A DNA stretch of 32,902 nt from JAGXFP01 sp046484585 (GTDB lineage Bacteria > Desulfobacterota > Desulfobulbia > Desulfobulbales > JAGXFP01), in assembly GCA_046484585.1 (NCBI GenBank), contig JAWOIQ010000049.1:1-32902 (forward strand), read 5' to 3'. The notes beneath the pieces are model-generated. The model was not told where the DNA came from and searched no databases. It worked only from the letters and a program-made list of their open reading frames with translations. Every line of letters starts with the position of its first letter. Position 1 is the stretch's first letter. Of the stretch, positions 1 to 7,828 are shown piece by piece. The position numbers were made by a program, and so were the translations under genes.

Positions 1-2
1 TG

Positions 3-209
3 GCAAAGACGGCGGCGCACCGAACCTTGCCGTTCGGAACCAGGGTTCGGGTGATAAATATAAAAAACGGCAAATCGGTAACGGTGACGGTCACCGACCG
101 GGGGCCTTACGTGAAAGGCAGAATCATCGATCTTACAAGAGCCGCCTTCTCGAAAATCGGGGACCTTGACAGAGGAACCGTAAAAGTAAGAATTGAAGTG
201 ATCAGTTAG
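3..209 (+). CDS. rlpA: RlpA-type double-psi beta-barrel protein, C-terminal part
   Basis: The window opens inside this gene. The frame is open from base 3 to the TAG at 207-209, giving 68 residues. Seen: AAHRTLPFGTRVRV, then TDRGPYVKGRIIDLTRAAF, the conserved core of the RlpA double-psi beta-barrel, ending just after its last strand with no SPOR domain. Known: RlpA proteins are envelope lipoproteins, and some are septal lytic transglycosylases acting on peptide-free glycan strands. Whether this copy is catalytic cannot be judged because the N-terminal half lies outside the window. The TTG at base 27 is internal to the domain, not a start. Confidence 0.85.
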   Translation, partial: AKTAAHRTLPFGTRVRVINIKNGKSVTVTVTDRGPYVKGRIIDLTRAAFSKIGDLDRGTVKVRIEVIS

Positions 210-251
210 TCGCAAAAGCAAATTAATGAAGCTTTGAGTGTGCAACAACAG

Positions 252-311
252 GTCAAATCTTTATCTTTGATAATTCCTTATCGAGGGAACTATCAAGAAT
301 AAAGATTTGAC
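252..311. repeat. Long imperfect hairpin (60-nt inverted repeat)
   Basis: Left arm GTCAAATCTTTATCTTTGAT and the right arm ending AATAAAGATTTGAC pair almost throughout, and TTCC/GGAA extends the stem towards the loop. It lies about 40 bases after the rlpA stop. It could end the rlpA transcript or be a relic of a small inverted-repeat element. There is no clean U-tract. A pyrimidine-only tract (about 314-357, runs of C and T) follows directly. Confidence 0.6.
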
Positions 312-545
312 ACCCTCCCCCCCTTTCCCCCTTTTCCCCTTTTTCCCCTTTTTCCCAAGCGACTCCGACGGCGAAATTGCGTAGCCCGCCCATTAAGGAT
401 GACGGAAGTAAGCGGCGCGGCGGCGCTGAGACGGCAAGTAATTGTCCCACACCTCAAGGGCGCCGTTTTGGATGGAAAAACAGCCTTTCAAACCGGCACA
501 ACTTACTGATAAAATGAAAAAACATAATCTACGTGAGCTTTACGG

Positions 546-719
546 GAGAAACACCATGGCAAAAAGTGGCTTAGGGATAAATTTGGCCTCTCATGGCAAA
601 TCGTTCCTGCGATAATGGACAAAATGATACAATCGAGAGACCCTGAAGTTTTGTCGCGCATCACCCAGGCATTCCTCAAGATGAAAAAGTTTGATATCGC
701 CGCGTTGCAGAAAGCCTAG
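546..719 (+). pseudogene. Relic of a PhnB/VOC-family gene, C-terminal end only
   Basis: One frame reads GKKWLRDKFGLSWQIVPAIM followed by MDKMIQSRDPEVLSRITQAF and a closing DIAALQKA before TAG at 717-719. This resembles the C-terminus of PhnB/3-demethylubiquinone-methyltransferase-like glyoxalase-fold (VOC) proteins, which typically carry a WLKDKFG-SWQIVP segment and end with KLDIAAL-like residues. The N-terminal two thirds of the domain is absent and an in-frame TGA lies just upstream, so this is a decayed remnant. Family assignment rests on motif memory. Confidence 0.55.
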
Positions 720-735
720 AACCGTACCTGTAACC

Positions 736-800
736 ACTTGAAAATACTGGATTGATTCGTCGCCTCGCTTCTCGCAATGACGGGGTAAACCGGTTTTTGG
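736..800. repeat. Partial copy of the CATTGCGAG-type dispersed repeat
   Basis: CTTGAAAATACTGGATTG followed by CGTCGC and CGCAATGACG matches 26292-26337 closely, and weaker similarity continues through the GTTTT-GCGA segment. Only one arm is present here, while the copy at 26249-26337 has both. Known: this palindrome type is common in many proteobacterial genomes. Confidence 0.65.
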
Positions 801-853
801 CGAGACCGGCAATTATGGTCAGGGGATTTATTTTTCGCGGCGAAGTTTTTTTA

Positions 854-882
854 TTGACACTTTTCTGAAACGTATGCATAAG
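854..882 (+). promoter_or_regulatory. Candidate sigma-70 promoter for the lysine aminomutase operon
   Basis: A consensus -35 TTGACA at 854-859 is followed after 17 bases by a poor -10 (CATAAG, 877-882). The strong -35 and its place upstream of a five-gene operon favour it. The weak -10 leaves it uncertain. Confidence 0.35.
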
Positions 883-1113
883 GGGGATTGAAATGGTGAT
901 TTCCGGCTCGGATGAGCCGTTTGATTTTCAACGGAATTACGGTTGCTTATTCGCGATCGTCATTTCACGCTTTTCAAGCGTTGCGTTGCGGTAAGTTTAA
1001 GGCAAATCAGCGGATCAAGAGCAATGCCAAGGCTTTCCGTATTCTTCGCTGGCCCGGCGATTTGAGGGGGCCGACAGGTCACGATAACGAACTGAATGGA
1101 TTAAGGAGAGAAG

Positions 1114-2391
1114 ATGAAACTAAAAGAAGCGTCTGCAGCCGAACCGGAAGAACCCCCAAGCCGCCGCCGCATGGATGCCGATGCACCGGATGAACCTCCA
1201 TCGACCGGTGCGTATTCCGGGGCGTCCGTCGCCGCCGCCCCAAACGATTTCCCCGAGTCATTTCGACAGAGATTTTTCCCCACCGCTACTGAAAACGATT
1301 GGCAGAGCTGGCAGTGGCAGCTCCGGCACCGGATTACCAGCCTGAAACAGTTGGTGAAGATCGTCGATCTTTCCGACAACGAGCGCCAGGCCATGCAGTT
1401 TAACGACAGGTCGCTGCCCCTGGCGATTACGCCTTACTATGCCGGTCTGATTGATCCCCATAATCCCGAACAGCCGCTTCGGCGGACAATGATCCCAACC
1501 AGCGGGGAGCTCCTGCTTTCCCCGGGCGAAGAGCACGATCCCCTCGGCGAAGACGGCCACAGCCCGGTCCCAGGCCTGATTCATCGTTATCCGGACCGGG
1601 TCCTGTTTCTGGTGACCGATTATTGTTCAAGTTACTGCCGCTACTGCACGAGATCGCGAATGGTCGGCCGACGGGCCGGGACCAGCAAGGCGCGCTGGCA
1701 GAAGGGCATCGCCTATATTAGCGCCAACCCGCAAATCAGGGATGTCCTGATTTCCGGCGGCGATCCCCTGACCATCCCTGATCATCATCTGGAGTGGCTG
1801 CTGAGCCGGCTCCGGAAAATCCGGCATGTCGAACTGATCCGGATCGGCACCAAGGCTCCCATCGTTTTACCCCAGCGGATCACCCCGGATCTGGTCGCGA
1901 TGCTCAAGGAATACCATCCCCTGTGGATGAGCATCCACTGCACCCATCCGGACGAACTTACCCCCGAGGTCGGCGCGGCCCTGGCCCGGCTGGCCGATGC
2001 CGGCATTCCCCTGGGCAGCCAGACCGTGCTGCTGGCCGGAATCAACGACTCGGTGGAAACCATGAAGACTTTGATGCAGGGACTGGTGAAGAACCGAGTC
2101 AAACCCTACTACCTCTACCAGTGCGATCCGATCACCGGTTCCGCCCATTTCCGGACTCCGGTTGCCAAGGGACTTGAGATCTATCAGGGGCTCCGGGGCC
2201 ACACCACCGGCTATGCGGTGCCCAATTATGTGATCGATGCCCCCGGCGGCGGAGGCAAGATTCCGCTGCTGCCGGAAACCGTGGTCGGCCGGGAAGGGAC
2301 CGATCTCCTGATCCGAAACTATGAAGGCAAAATCTATCGATACCCTGATGTGATAGGGGCCGTCCCGGTCGGGACAGGGGGGGAGGCATGA
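1114..2391 (+). CDS. kamA: Lysine 2,3-aminomutase (radical SAM, PLP)
   Basis: A 425-aa radical-SAM aminomutase. Seen: the cluster motif CSSYCRYC with Cys 171, 175 and 178; PLP lysine K382 in APGGGGK; and Asp 338 (YQCD) and Asp 375 (VIDAPG). In the clostridial enzyme the residues Asp293, Asp330 and Lys337 are spaced 37 and 7; here the spacing is identical. Known: those two aspartates hold the side-chain amine of lysine, and glutamate 2,3-aminomutases lack them. Inference: the product is beta-lysine or a close analogue. The first 45 or so residues are a Pro/Ala/Glu/Asp-rich low-complexity extension. The start is supported by AAGGAGAG seven bases upstream. It is the first gene of a coupled operon; the next start overlaps its stop. 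Confidence 0.92.
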   Translation: MKLKEASAAEPEEPPSRRRMDADAPDEPPSTGAYSGASVAAAPNDFPESFRQRFFPTATENDWQSWQWQLRHRITSLKQLVKIVDLSDNERQAMQFNDRSLPLAITPYYAGLIDPHNPEQPLRRTMIPTSGELLLSPGEEHDPLGEDGHSPVPGLIHRYPDRVLFLVTDYCSSYCRYCTRSRMVGRRAGTSKARWQKGIAYISANPQIRDVLISGGDPLTIPDHHLEWLLSRLRKIRHVELIRIGTKAPIVLPQRITPDLVAMLKEYHPLWMSIHCTHPDELTPEVGAALARLADAGIPLGSQTVLLAGINDSVETMKTLMQGLVKNRVKPYYLYQCDPITGSAHFRTPVAKGLEIYQGLRGHTTGYAVPNYVIDAPGGGGKIPLLPETVVGREGTDLLIRNYEGKIYRYPDVIGAVPVGTGGEA

Positions 2392-3389
2392 TGCGGATCG
2401 GCATGACCTATGATCTGCGCTCGGACTATCTGGCTGACGGTTATTCCGAGGACGAGACCGCCGAGTTCGATCGGGATTCAACCATTGCCGCCATTGAAGG
2501 TGCTCTGGCGGCGATGGGCCATGAACCGGTGCGGATCGGCAATCTGGCGAGTCTGGTCAACCGTTTGGGGGGCGGAGAGCGCTGGGATCTGGTCTTCAAT
2601 ATCGCCGAAGGTCTCCACGGCTTCGGGCGGGAAGCCCAGGTCCCGGCCCTGCTTGACGGTTATCGGATTCCCTACGTTTTTTCCGACCCCCTGGTCCTGG
2701 CCCTGACTCTCCACAAGGGTATGACCAAACATGTGGTTCGGGCTCTGGGCATTGCCACCCCGGATTTTGCCGTAGTCGCGAGTCCGGCGGACCTCGATAA
2801 AATCACCCTGCCGTACCCGCTTTTTGCCAAGCCGGTGGCCGAAGGCACCGGCAAGGGCGTGAACGGCGCCTCGAAGATCCGGGATAGCGCAGCCCTGGCC
2901 GCGGTCTGCGGGGAGCTGCTGGCCACTTATCGCCAGCCCGTGCTGGTCGAAACCTTTCTGCCCGGCCGGGAATTTACCGTGGGGATTGTCGGCAACGGCA
3001 CCGGCGCCCGCGCCATCGGGGTCATGGAGGTGGTGCTCCTTGAAAAGGCCGAGGCGGAGATCTATTCCTATCAGAACAAGGAGAACTGCGAAGAACTGGT
3101 GGAATACCGCCCGGTTGCCGATCCGGAGGCGAAATTGGCCGAATCGGTGGCCCTGGCCTCCTGGCACGCCCTGGGCTGCCGGGACGGCGGCCGGGTTGAT
3201 CTGCGCTCCGATGCGCTGGGGCGGCCTAATTTCATCGAAGTCAATCCCCTGGCCGGTTTGCACCCCGAACACTCCGACCTCTGCATCCTTGCCACCCAAA
3301 ACGGCATCGGCTACCAGGCGCTCCTGACCGAGATCGTCGACGCCGCCCTGGTTCGGACCGAGCTGGGGCGGCGGAGCGGCCGGTCATGA
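2388..3389 (+). CDS. D-Ala-D-Ala ligase-like ATP-grasp enzyme 1
   Basis: A 333-aa ATP-grasp ligase with the Ddl layout. Seen: N-terminal lobe with FNIAEG at 70-75; nucleotide-binding PLFAKPVAEGTGKGV at 144-158; LVETFLPGREFTVGI at 186-200; metal-binding RVDLRSDALGRPNFIEVNP at 269-287, ending in Glu284 and Asn286. Known: such enzymes join an amino or imino acid to another amine through an acyl phosphate. The glycine-rich loop and substrate pocket differ from housekeeping Ddl, and no peptidoglycan gene is nearby. Inference: it forms an amide bond on the product of the upstream aminomutase. It overlaps that gene and the next by ATGA, so translation is probably coupled. The substrate is not predictable from sequence. 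Confidence 0.85.
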   Translation: MMRIGMTYDLRSDYLADGYSEDETAEFDRDSTIAAIEGALAAMGHEPVRIGNLASLVNRLGGGERWDLVFNIAEGLHGFGREAQVPALLDGYRIPYVFSDPLVLALTLHKGMTKHVVRALGIATPDFAVVASPADLDKITLPYPLFAKPVAEGTGKGVNGASKIRDSAALAAVCGELLATYRQPVLVETFLPGREFTVGIVGNGTGARAIGVMEVVLLEKAEAEIYSYQNKENCEELVEYRPVADPEAKLAESVALASWHALGCRDGGRVDLRSDALGRPNFIEVNPLAGLHPEHSDLCILATQNGIGYQALLTEIVDAALVRTELGRRSGRS

Positions 3390-4378
3390 GAATCGCGGTC
3401 ATTCACAATCAACCGATTCCCAGAGGCGAACCGAACTGGGAGTCATCACTTGATGTCATGGTACAGGTCGATGCCGTCACCGCCGCTTTGGCCGAACTGG
3501 GGCATGCGCCGGTGGCCATCCCTTTTACCCGGGACCTGCTCGGTTTTGTTGCCCGGTTACGGCAGGAGGAAGCCGAGGCGGTTTTCAACCTCTGCGAGTC
3601 GGTTGATGAAGATCCGCTGCTGATCGGACATCCGGCGGCGGTTCTCGAATTGCTCGATCTGCCCTTTACCGGTTCTTCCTCCATGGCCCTGACCGTTTCC
3701 ACCGACAAACTGCTGGTCAAACGGCTGATGGCAGCCGCCGGGATCAGAACGGCCCCCTTTTTCGGTTTCGATGGCGGCGAGACGCCAAGGCGGATGGCGC
3801 TTAAATTTCCCCTGATCATGAAGCCCCGCTGGCAGGATGCCGGTATCGGCATCGAGCAGGAGTCGATTATCCCGGGCGCCAAAGGGCTGGCGAAAACCCT
3901 GCACGATTATTATCGCCGATTCGGGCCGTTGCTGGTCGAGGAATATATCGAGGGACGCGAATTTAACGTTTCGCTGCTGGGCGATCCCCTGGCCCGGATC
4001 ATGCCGTTGGCGGAGATTGATTTCAGCGGTTTGCCGCCGGGCCTTTTCCGGATTGTCGGTTATCGGGCCAAGTGGGATGAGGAGTCCGACGAATATCGCT
4101 GTAGCCGCCGGGTTTTCCCGGACGATCTGTCCCTGGACCTGGCCCGGGCGATCCGGCGGGCGGCACGGGAGTGTTTCAAGCTTTTCGGGTTACGGGATTA
4201 CGGGCGGGTTGACCTGCGGGTCGACTACCGGGGCCGGGTCAACGTTCTTGAAGTAAACGCCAACCCCTGCCTGTCCCCCGATGCCGGATTTACCGCGGCG
4301 GCGGCGCGGGCGGATCTCGACTATCGGGGAATGGTTGGAGAACTTGTTAGTCAGGTCAGCCGGAGGGTCGGGCGATGA
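3386..4378 (+). CDS. D-Ala-D-Ala ligase-like ATP-grasp enzyme 2
   Basis: A 330-aa ATP-grasp ligase, clearly diverged from its neighbour. Seen: FNLCESVDEDP at 67-77; FTGSSSMALTVSTDKLLVK at 94-112, like the lid region of Ddl; LIMKPRWQDAGIGIEQES at 143-160; LVEEYIEGREFNVSLLGDP at 183-201; RVDLRVDYRGRVNVLEVNANP at 274-294, with the metal-binding Glu289, Asn291 and Asn293. Known: the Ddl/ATP-grasp family makes peptide-like bonds with ATP. Two adjacent, different ligases suggest two successive couplings or two partners. Its start ATG overlaps the previous TGA, and its own stop overlaps the start of the acetyltransferase. A cell-wall role is less likely given the aminomutase and deacetylase context. 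Confidence 0.85.
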   Translation: MRIAVIHNQPIPRGEPNWESSLDVMVQVDAVTAALAELGHAPVAIPFTRDLLGFVARLRQEEAEAVFNLCESVDEDPLLIGHPAAVLELLDLPFTGSSSMALTVSTDKLLVKRLMAAAGIRTAPFFGFDGGETPRRMALKFPLIMKPRWQDAGIGIEQESIIPGAKGLAKTLHDYYRRFGPLLVEEYIEGREFNVSLLGDPLARIMPLAEIDFSGLPPGLFRIVGYRAKWDEESDEYRCSRRVFPDDLSLDLARAIRRAARECFKLFGLRDYGRVDLRVDYRGRVNVLEVNANPCLSPDAGFTAAAARADLDYRGMVGELVSQVSRRVGR

Positions 4379-4878
4379 TGACGATCCGGCCGGCAACCCT
4401 TGATGACCGTGCCGCTCTGCTGAGACTGGTCGCCGCCCAGGCTAATTTTACCGAAGATGAAAAAAAAATCGCCGGGGAGGTCATTGATGACAGCCTTTTC
4501 GGTCGAGAAGACTACCGGCTCCTGATCGCCGGTGAAGTAACCGATCACGGGACAAGCCGCCCAGGATTGGCCAATCTCCCAGCCGATAAGCCGCTCGCCT
4601 TTGTCTGTTACGGGCCGATCCCGATGACTGAGCGCTCCTTCGACCTTTACTGGATTGCCACGGCCCCGGCCCATGGCCGGCGCGGGATCGCTTCCCGGCT
4701 GCTTGCCGCCATGGAGGAAGAACTCAACGGATCGGTGGTCTATGTGGACACTTCATCAACTGCGGGCTATGCGCGGGCCCGCGCTTTTTATGAAAAGAAC
4801 GGTTATCGGATCGCCGCCCGGCTCCAGGATTTTTATAAAACGGGGGATGACCGGGTGATCTACCGCAAGGAGCTGTAA
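4375..4878 (+). CDS. GNAT-family N-acetyltransferase
   Basis: A 167-aa single-domain GNAT. Seen: strand LYWIATAP at 91-98, then the acetyl-CoA pyrophosphate loop HGRRGIASRLL at 100-110, and a C-terminal ARARAFYEKNGYRIAARL segment (133-150) typical of motif B. Known: GNATs move acetyl from acetyl-CoA to amines. In archaea a lysine 2,3-aminomutase (AblA) is paired with a beta-lysine N6-acetyltransferase (AblB) to make the osmolyte N-epsilon-acetyl-beta-lysine. Inference: this protein may play the AblB-like part here, but with two ligases between it and the aminomutase. Only the final stop is not overlapped; the next gene begins four bases later. Confidence 0.85.
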   Translation: MMTIRPATLDDRAALLRLVAAQANFTEDEKKIAGEVIDDSLFGREDYRLLIAGEVTDHGTSRPGLANLPADKPLAFVCYGPIPMTERSFDLYWIATAPAHGRRGIASRLLAAMEEELNGSVVYVDTSSTAGYARARAFYEKNGYRIAARLQDFYKTGDDRVIYRKEL

Positions 4879-4882
4879 GCAG

Positions 4883-6631
4883 ATGTTCCGCATCCGCCGC
4901 GTCTACGACGCCTCCCTGGAAATTGACCGGCAGGCGATCGACCAGGTCGTGAAAATCCTCTCTTCCCAGTTTGCGGCCGTGCCGGCGGCCGAGCTTCGGC
5001 TGTTGCCCCAGAAACTGGCCAATCCCCTCAAATACCAGTTCCGCACCATCCTGTTCGTCGCCGAAAACCAGCGCCATGAGGTTAAGGGCTGCGCGATCCT
5101 CAACCACGCGCCGGATCTGGGCTTTTGCTTTCTGGACTATATCTCGGTCAAGCCGGGCCGCGGGGCGGGGGGCATCGGCGGGGCGCTGTACGAGCGGGTT
5201 CGCGAGGAATGCCGGACCCTCGGGGTCCACGGTCTGTTCATGGAATGTTTGCCGGATGAGCCGCAACTCTGCGCCGATCGGGGGATGGTCAGGCAGAACC
5301 GGGCCCGTTTACGATTCTATGAGCAGTACGGCGCCCGGCCCATTATCAATACCGCCTACGAAACGCCTTTGCAGCCCGGTGATGACTGCCCGCCCTATCT
5401 GGTTTTTGACAATCTCGGCAACGGGCGGCTGCCGGGGCTTGCCGAAGTCCGTCCGGTCGTTCGGGCCATTCTGCTGAGAAAATACGCCGCTTCCTGTCCG
5501 CCCGGCTATATCGACCTGGTGGTCGAATCGTTCCGGGACGACCCGATTGTGCTGAGGCCCGCCCGGCTGGCTCCGACAAGCGAAGTTTCCGGACCCCCTG
5601 CACCGGCGATTGTCCCGGACCGGCTGATTCCGCTGGTCGTCAACGAAGGCCACGACATTCACCATGTCCGCGAGCGGGGCTATGTGGAGGCCCCGGTCCG
5701 GATCAAGGCGATTCTCGGCGGCCTGGAGCCTTCCGGCCTCTTCGTACGGATGGCGGCCCGGCATTTTTCGGAAGGGCATATCAAGCAGGTCCATGATCCC
5801 GGATATGTCGAATACCTGAAGCGGGTCTGCACCAGGCTTGAACCGGGAAAATCGGTCTATCCCTACGTCTTTCCGATCCGCAATGCGGCCAAACCCCCGA
5901 AAGAGCTGCCGGTCCGGGCCGGTTATTACTGTATCGACACCTTTACGCCGCTTAACCGCAATGCCTACCGAGCCGCCAAGGGCGCGGTCGATTGCGGCCT
6001 GACGGCGGCCTCCCTTCTCCTGAAGGGGTACCGGCTGAGCTATGCCCTGGTCCGCCCCCCCGGCCATCACGCCGAACGGCGCGCCTTCGGCGGCTTCTGC
6101 TATTTCAACACCGCCGCTATTGCCGGGGATTTCCTGAGCGAACGAGGCCGGGTCGCGGTCCTTGATGTCGACTATCACCACGGCAACGGCACCCAGAACA
6201 TTTTTTATGAACGGAGCGATGTCCTGACCTTGTCGATTCACGGTCATCCCGGTTTCGCCTACCCCTATTTTTCCGGTTTTGGTTCGGAGGTGGGCGACGG
6301 GGTCGGCAAGGGGTTCAACCGCAACTATCCCCTGCCGGAAGAGATCGACGGGGAAAACTATCGCCGAGCCCTGGAGAAGGCCCTGGCCCGAGTCCGGAAT
6401 TTTCAACCGAATTTTCTGGTGGTGGCGCTGGGGCTGGATACGGCCCGCAAGGACCCAACCGGCACCTGGGTCCTGGCCAAGGAAGATTTTTTTCGGAACG
6501 GCCGGTTGATCGGCCGATTGGAACTGCCTACCGTGGTGATTCAGGAAGGGGGCTATCTGACCCGGACCCTGGGGACCAATGCCCGCAGTTTTTTCCAGGG
6601 GTTATGGCAGGGGATGTATGGACCGAAATAA
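4883..6631 (+). CDS. GNAT acetyltransferase-HDAC/APAH-type deacetylase fusion
   Basis: A 582-aa two-domain protein. Residues about 50-160 are GNAT-like, with the acetyl-CoA loop VKPGRGAGGIGGALYERV at 89-106. Residues about 245-580 are a zinc deacetylase of the arginase/HDAC fold: catalytic pair His395-His396 in RPPGHHAERR; zinc ligands Asp430 and His432 in DVDYHHGNG and Asp519 in ALGLDT; transition-state Tyr558 in IQEGGY. All key residues are present, so deacetylase activity is expected. Known relatives include acetylpolyamine amidohydrolases and class II HDACs. Acetyl transfer and acetyl removal on one chain is unusual, and suggests reversible acetylation or editing of the operon's product. 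The spermidine operon 2 kb downstream makes an acetylpolyamine substrate a reasonable alternative. Confidence 0.88.
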   Translation: MFRIRRVYDASLEIDRQAIDQVVKILSSQFAAVPAAELRLLPQKLANPLKYQFRTILFVAENQRHEVKGCAILNHAPDLGFCFLDYISVKPGRGAGGIGGALYERVREECRTLGVHGLFMECLPDEPQLCADRGMVRQNRARLRFYEQYGARPIINTAYETPLQPGDDCPPYLVFDNLGNGRLPGLAEVRPVVRAILLRKYAASCPPGYIDLVVESFRDDPIVLRPARLAPTSEVSGPPAPAIVPDRLIPLVVNEGHDIHHVRERGYVEAPVRIKAILGGLEPSGLFVRMAARHFSEGHIKQVHDPGYVEYLKRVCTRLEPGKSVYPYVFPIRNAAKPPKELPVRAGYYCIDTFTPLNRNAYRAAKGAVDCGLTAASLLLKGYRLSYALVRPPGHHAERRAFGGFCYFNTAAIAGDFLSERGRVAVLDVDYHHGNGTQNIFYERSDVLTLSIHGHPGFAYPYFSGFGSEVGDGVGKGFNRNYPLPEEIDGENYRRALEKALARVRNFQPNFLVVALGLDTARKDPTGTWVLAKEDFFRNGRLIGRLELPTVVIQEGGYLTRTLGTNARSFFQGLWQGMYGPK

Positions 6632-6944
6632 CCGGATTATCCAAACTTCGGTTGAGGGGGGGGGACCAGTCTGCTTTTGACTTTTCTTTCTCCCATCTAA
6701 CTAATGGCCTGGCCATGTCGGCGCTCCCCAAAAAGCTCCAATTCCTTCCATCATAAACAACCGGCAAACCTTTCAATATTATTTTTCAAGACGTAACCTG
6801 AACCGGCAGGTTTTGATGGACACCTTCTTTCGAATGAATCTATATTGATATAGAGGCTTTAAGAGAGGAGGTGAGGGATGAGGAGGAGCAACCAAATCGT
6901 GGCATCACAATCAAGAAAGTTCTGAATCCATAGATGAGATACCT
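6632..6944. other. Intergenic, with a possible 15-codon leader ORF
   Basis: No clear terminator follows the deacetylase gene. The only notable item is at 6878-6925: a 15-codon ORF (MRRSNQIVASQSRKF) preceded by an almost perfect Shine-Dalgarno, AGGAGGTGA, three bases before the ATG. It ends about 20 bases before the lipoprotein start, which itself has a poor ribosome site. Confidence 0.4.
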
Positions 6945-7499
6945 ATGAAAAATCACAAAAGATTGATCGTTATTACACTGCTTGGATTTCTATGGGGATG
7001 CCAATCCATCAAGGTCAGTCAGGATTATAATCCGGCCAGGGATTTTTACTCGCTGGAAACATATGCATGGCAGATGGAAACTCAACCGGAAACCGGTGAT
7101 ATACGAGTTGACAACCCTCTTCTCCACGATCGTATTCGCGCGGCTGTAAACCAGTCCCTTTTGGACAAAGGGTATCGGAAAATCTCCGAGGGCAAACCCG
7201 ATTTTTATGTCTCATATAAATATGGAACCCACAGCAGGATCGAATCAGATGGCGTCGGATTCGGCCTGGGTTTCGGCTGGGGCGGCCGCAGCCGTTTTGG
7301 TGGAATAGGTGTGGGAACCGGCTCACCCGCCAGGGAACAAGATGAAAGGGTTTTGGCCGTCGACCTGAAAGATGAGCAAGGCAATTTGCTCTGGCGCGGG
7401 GTCGGCACCGCACCGTTCGAGCAACACGCCGGCCCTGAGGAGATCACAAAAGAGATTAACGCAATGGTCGAGAAAATTTTGTCCCAGTTTCCGCCTTAA
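6945..7499 (+). CDS. DUF4136-family lipoprotein
   Basis: A 184-aa predicted lipoprotein. Seen: a basic N-terminus, a short hydrophobic stretch and the lipobox LWGC with Cys19, then SQDYNPARDFYSLETYAW, NPLLHDRIRAAVNQSLLDKG and PDFYVSYKYG, which together mark the DUF4136 family. A glycine-rich run (about 100-125) lies in the middle. Known: DUF4136 proteins are envelope lipoproteins of unknown function. The start has no good ribosome site, whereas a strong one serves a 15-codon ORF just upstream, so translation may be coupled to that leader. It is transcribed towards a decayed toxin-antitoxin pair on the opposite strand. Confidence 0.85.
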   Translation: MKNHKRLIVITLLGFLWGCQSIKVSQDYNPARDFYSLETYAWQMETQPETGDIRVDNPLLHDRIRAAVNQSLLDKGYRKISEGKPDFYVSYKYGTHSRIESDGVGFGLGFGWGGRSRFGGIGVGTGSPAREQDERVLAVDLKDEQGNLLWRGVGTAPFEQHAGPEEITKEINAMVEKILSQFPP

Positions 7500-7623
7500 C
7501 CCGGTAAGCAACCGACGCGAAGCAGTTCTGATCAAGCCCTTCGGTGTAGTTAAGAACCTTCGTGGCAAATTCGATCATATCGTCGAGATAAAACCGCCAT
7601 TCCCGCCCGTTGAAATCAGACAT
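7500..7623 (-). pseudogene. HepT-like (DUF86) toxin relic, N-terminal piece
   Basis: From the ATG at 7623-7621 the minus strand reads MSDFNGREWRFYLDDMIEFA then TKVLNYTEGLDQNCF, the characteristic start of HepT/DUF86 HEPN-domain RNases. Known HepT proteins are about 110-120 aa and carry an R-x4-6-H catalytic motif further on. Here homology stops after about 40 residues where the neighbouring lipoprotein gene ends, so the catalytic part is gone. Its start overlaps the stop of the adjacent nucleotidyltransferase relic, the normal operon order for mntA-hepT. Confidence 0.7.
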
Positions 7624-7828
7624 AGACCCGCTCTTGTTCGATGTAAGGGCGCAACTCGGGGCGGAGACCCTTTTCGGTAACCAGGTCTACCGGGCAGCCC
7701 AGTAAATCCTCAAGATAAAACTGCACCCCGAAATAACGCCTGGAGGTGGCCGGACCGTCAAAGGCGACCAGGACATCCACATCACTACCGCCGGAAGCCG
7801 CATCCCGGGCCGTGGAGCCGAAGAGCGG
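7616..7828 (-). pseudogene. MntA-like nucleotidyltransferase antitoxin relic
   Basis: The minus strand reads PLFGSTARDAASGGSDVDVL then VAFDG, RRYFGVQFYLEDLLGCPVDL and a C-terminal RPELRPYIEQERVYV before TGA. This is the minimal nucleotidyltransferase (MNT) fold with its GS-x-AR and SDxD catalytic motifs. An in-frame TGA lies only two codons upstream of FGS (7829-7831), and the usual N-terminal helix is missing, so the gene is truncated. Known: MntA proteins AMPylate or otherwise neutralise HepT. Both members of this pair are broken. Confidence 0.72.

Larger units (their letters stand above)
720..1113. other. Intergenic stretch before the lysine aminomutase operon
   Basis: No convincing gene. 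It holds one arm of a dispersed repeat (736-800, also found at 26290-26350), a candidate promoter at 854-882, and about 230 bases of possible leader before the operon. Short open frames at 893-994 and 912-1193 have no recognisable product. Confidence 0.5.

Noticed and set aside
912..1193. 93-codon plus-strand ORF before kamA, and a 33-codon ORF at 893-994
   Set aside because: No known domain. The first overlaps the kamA start in another frame. The second could be a leader but has only a moderate ribosome site and no supporting feature.
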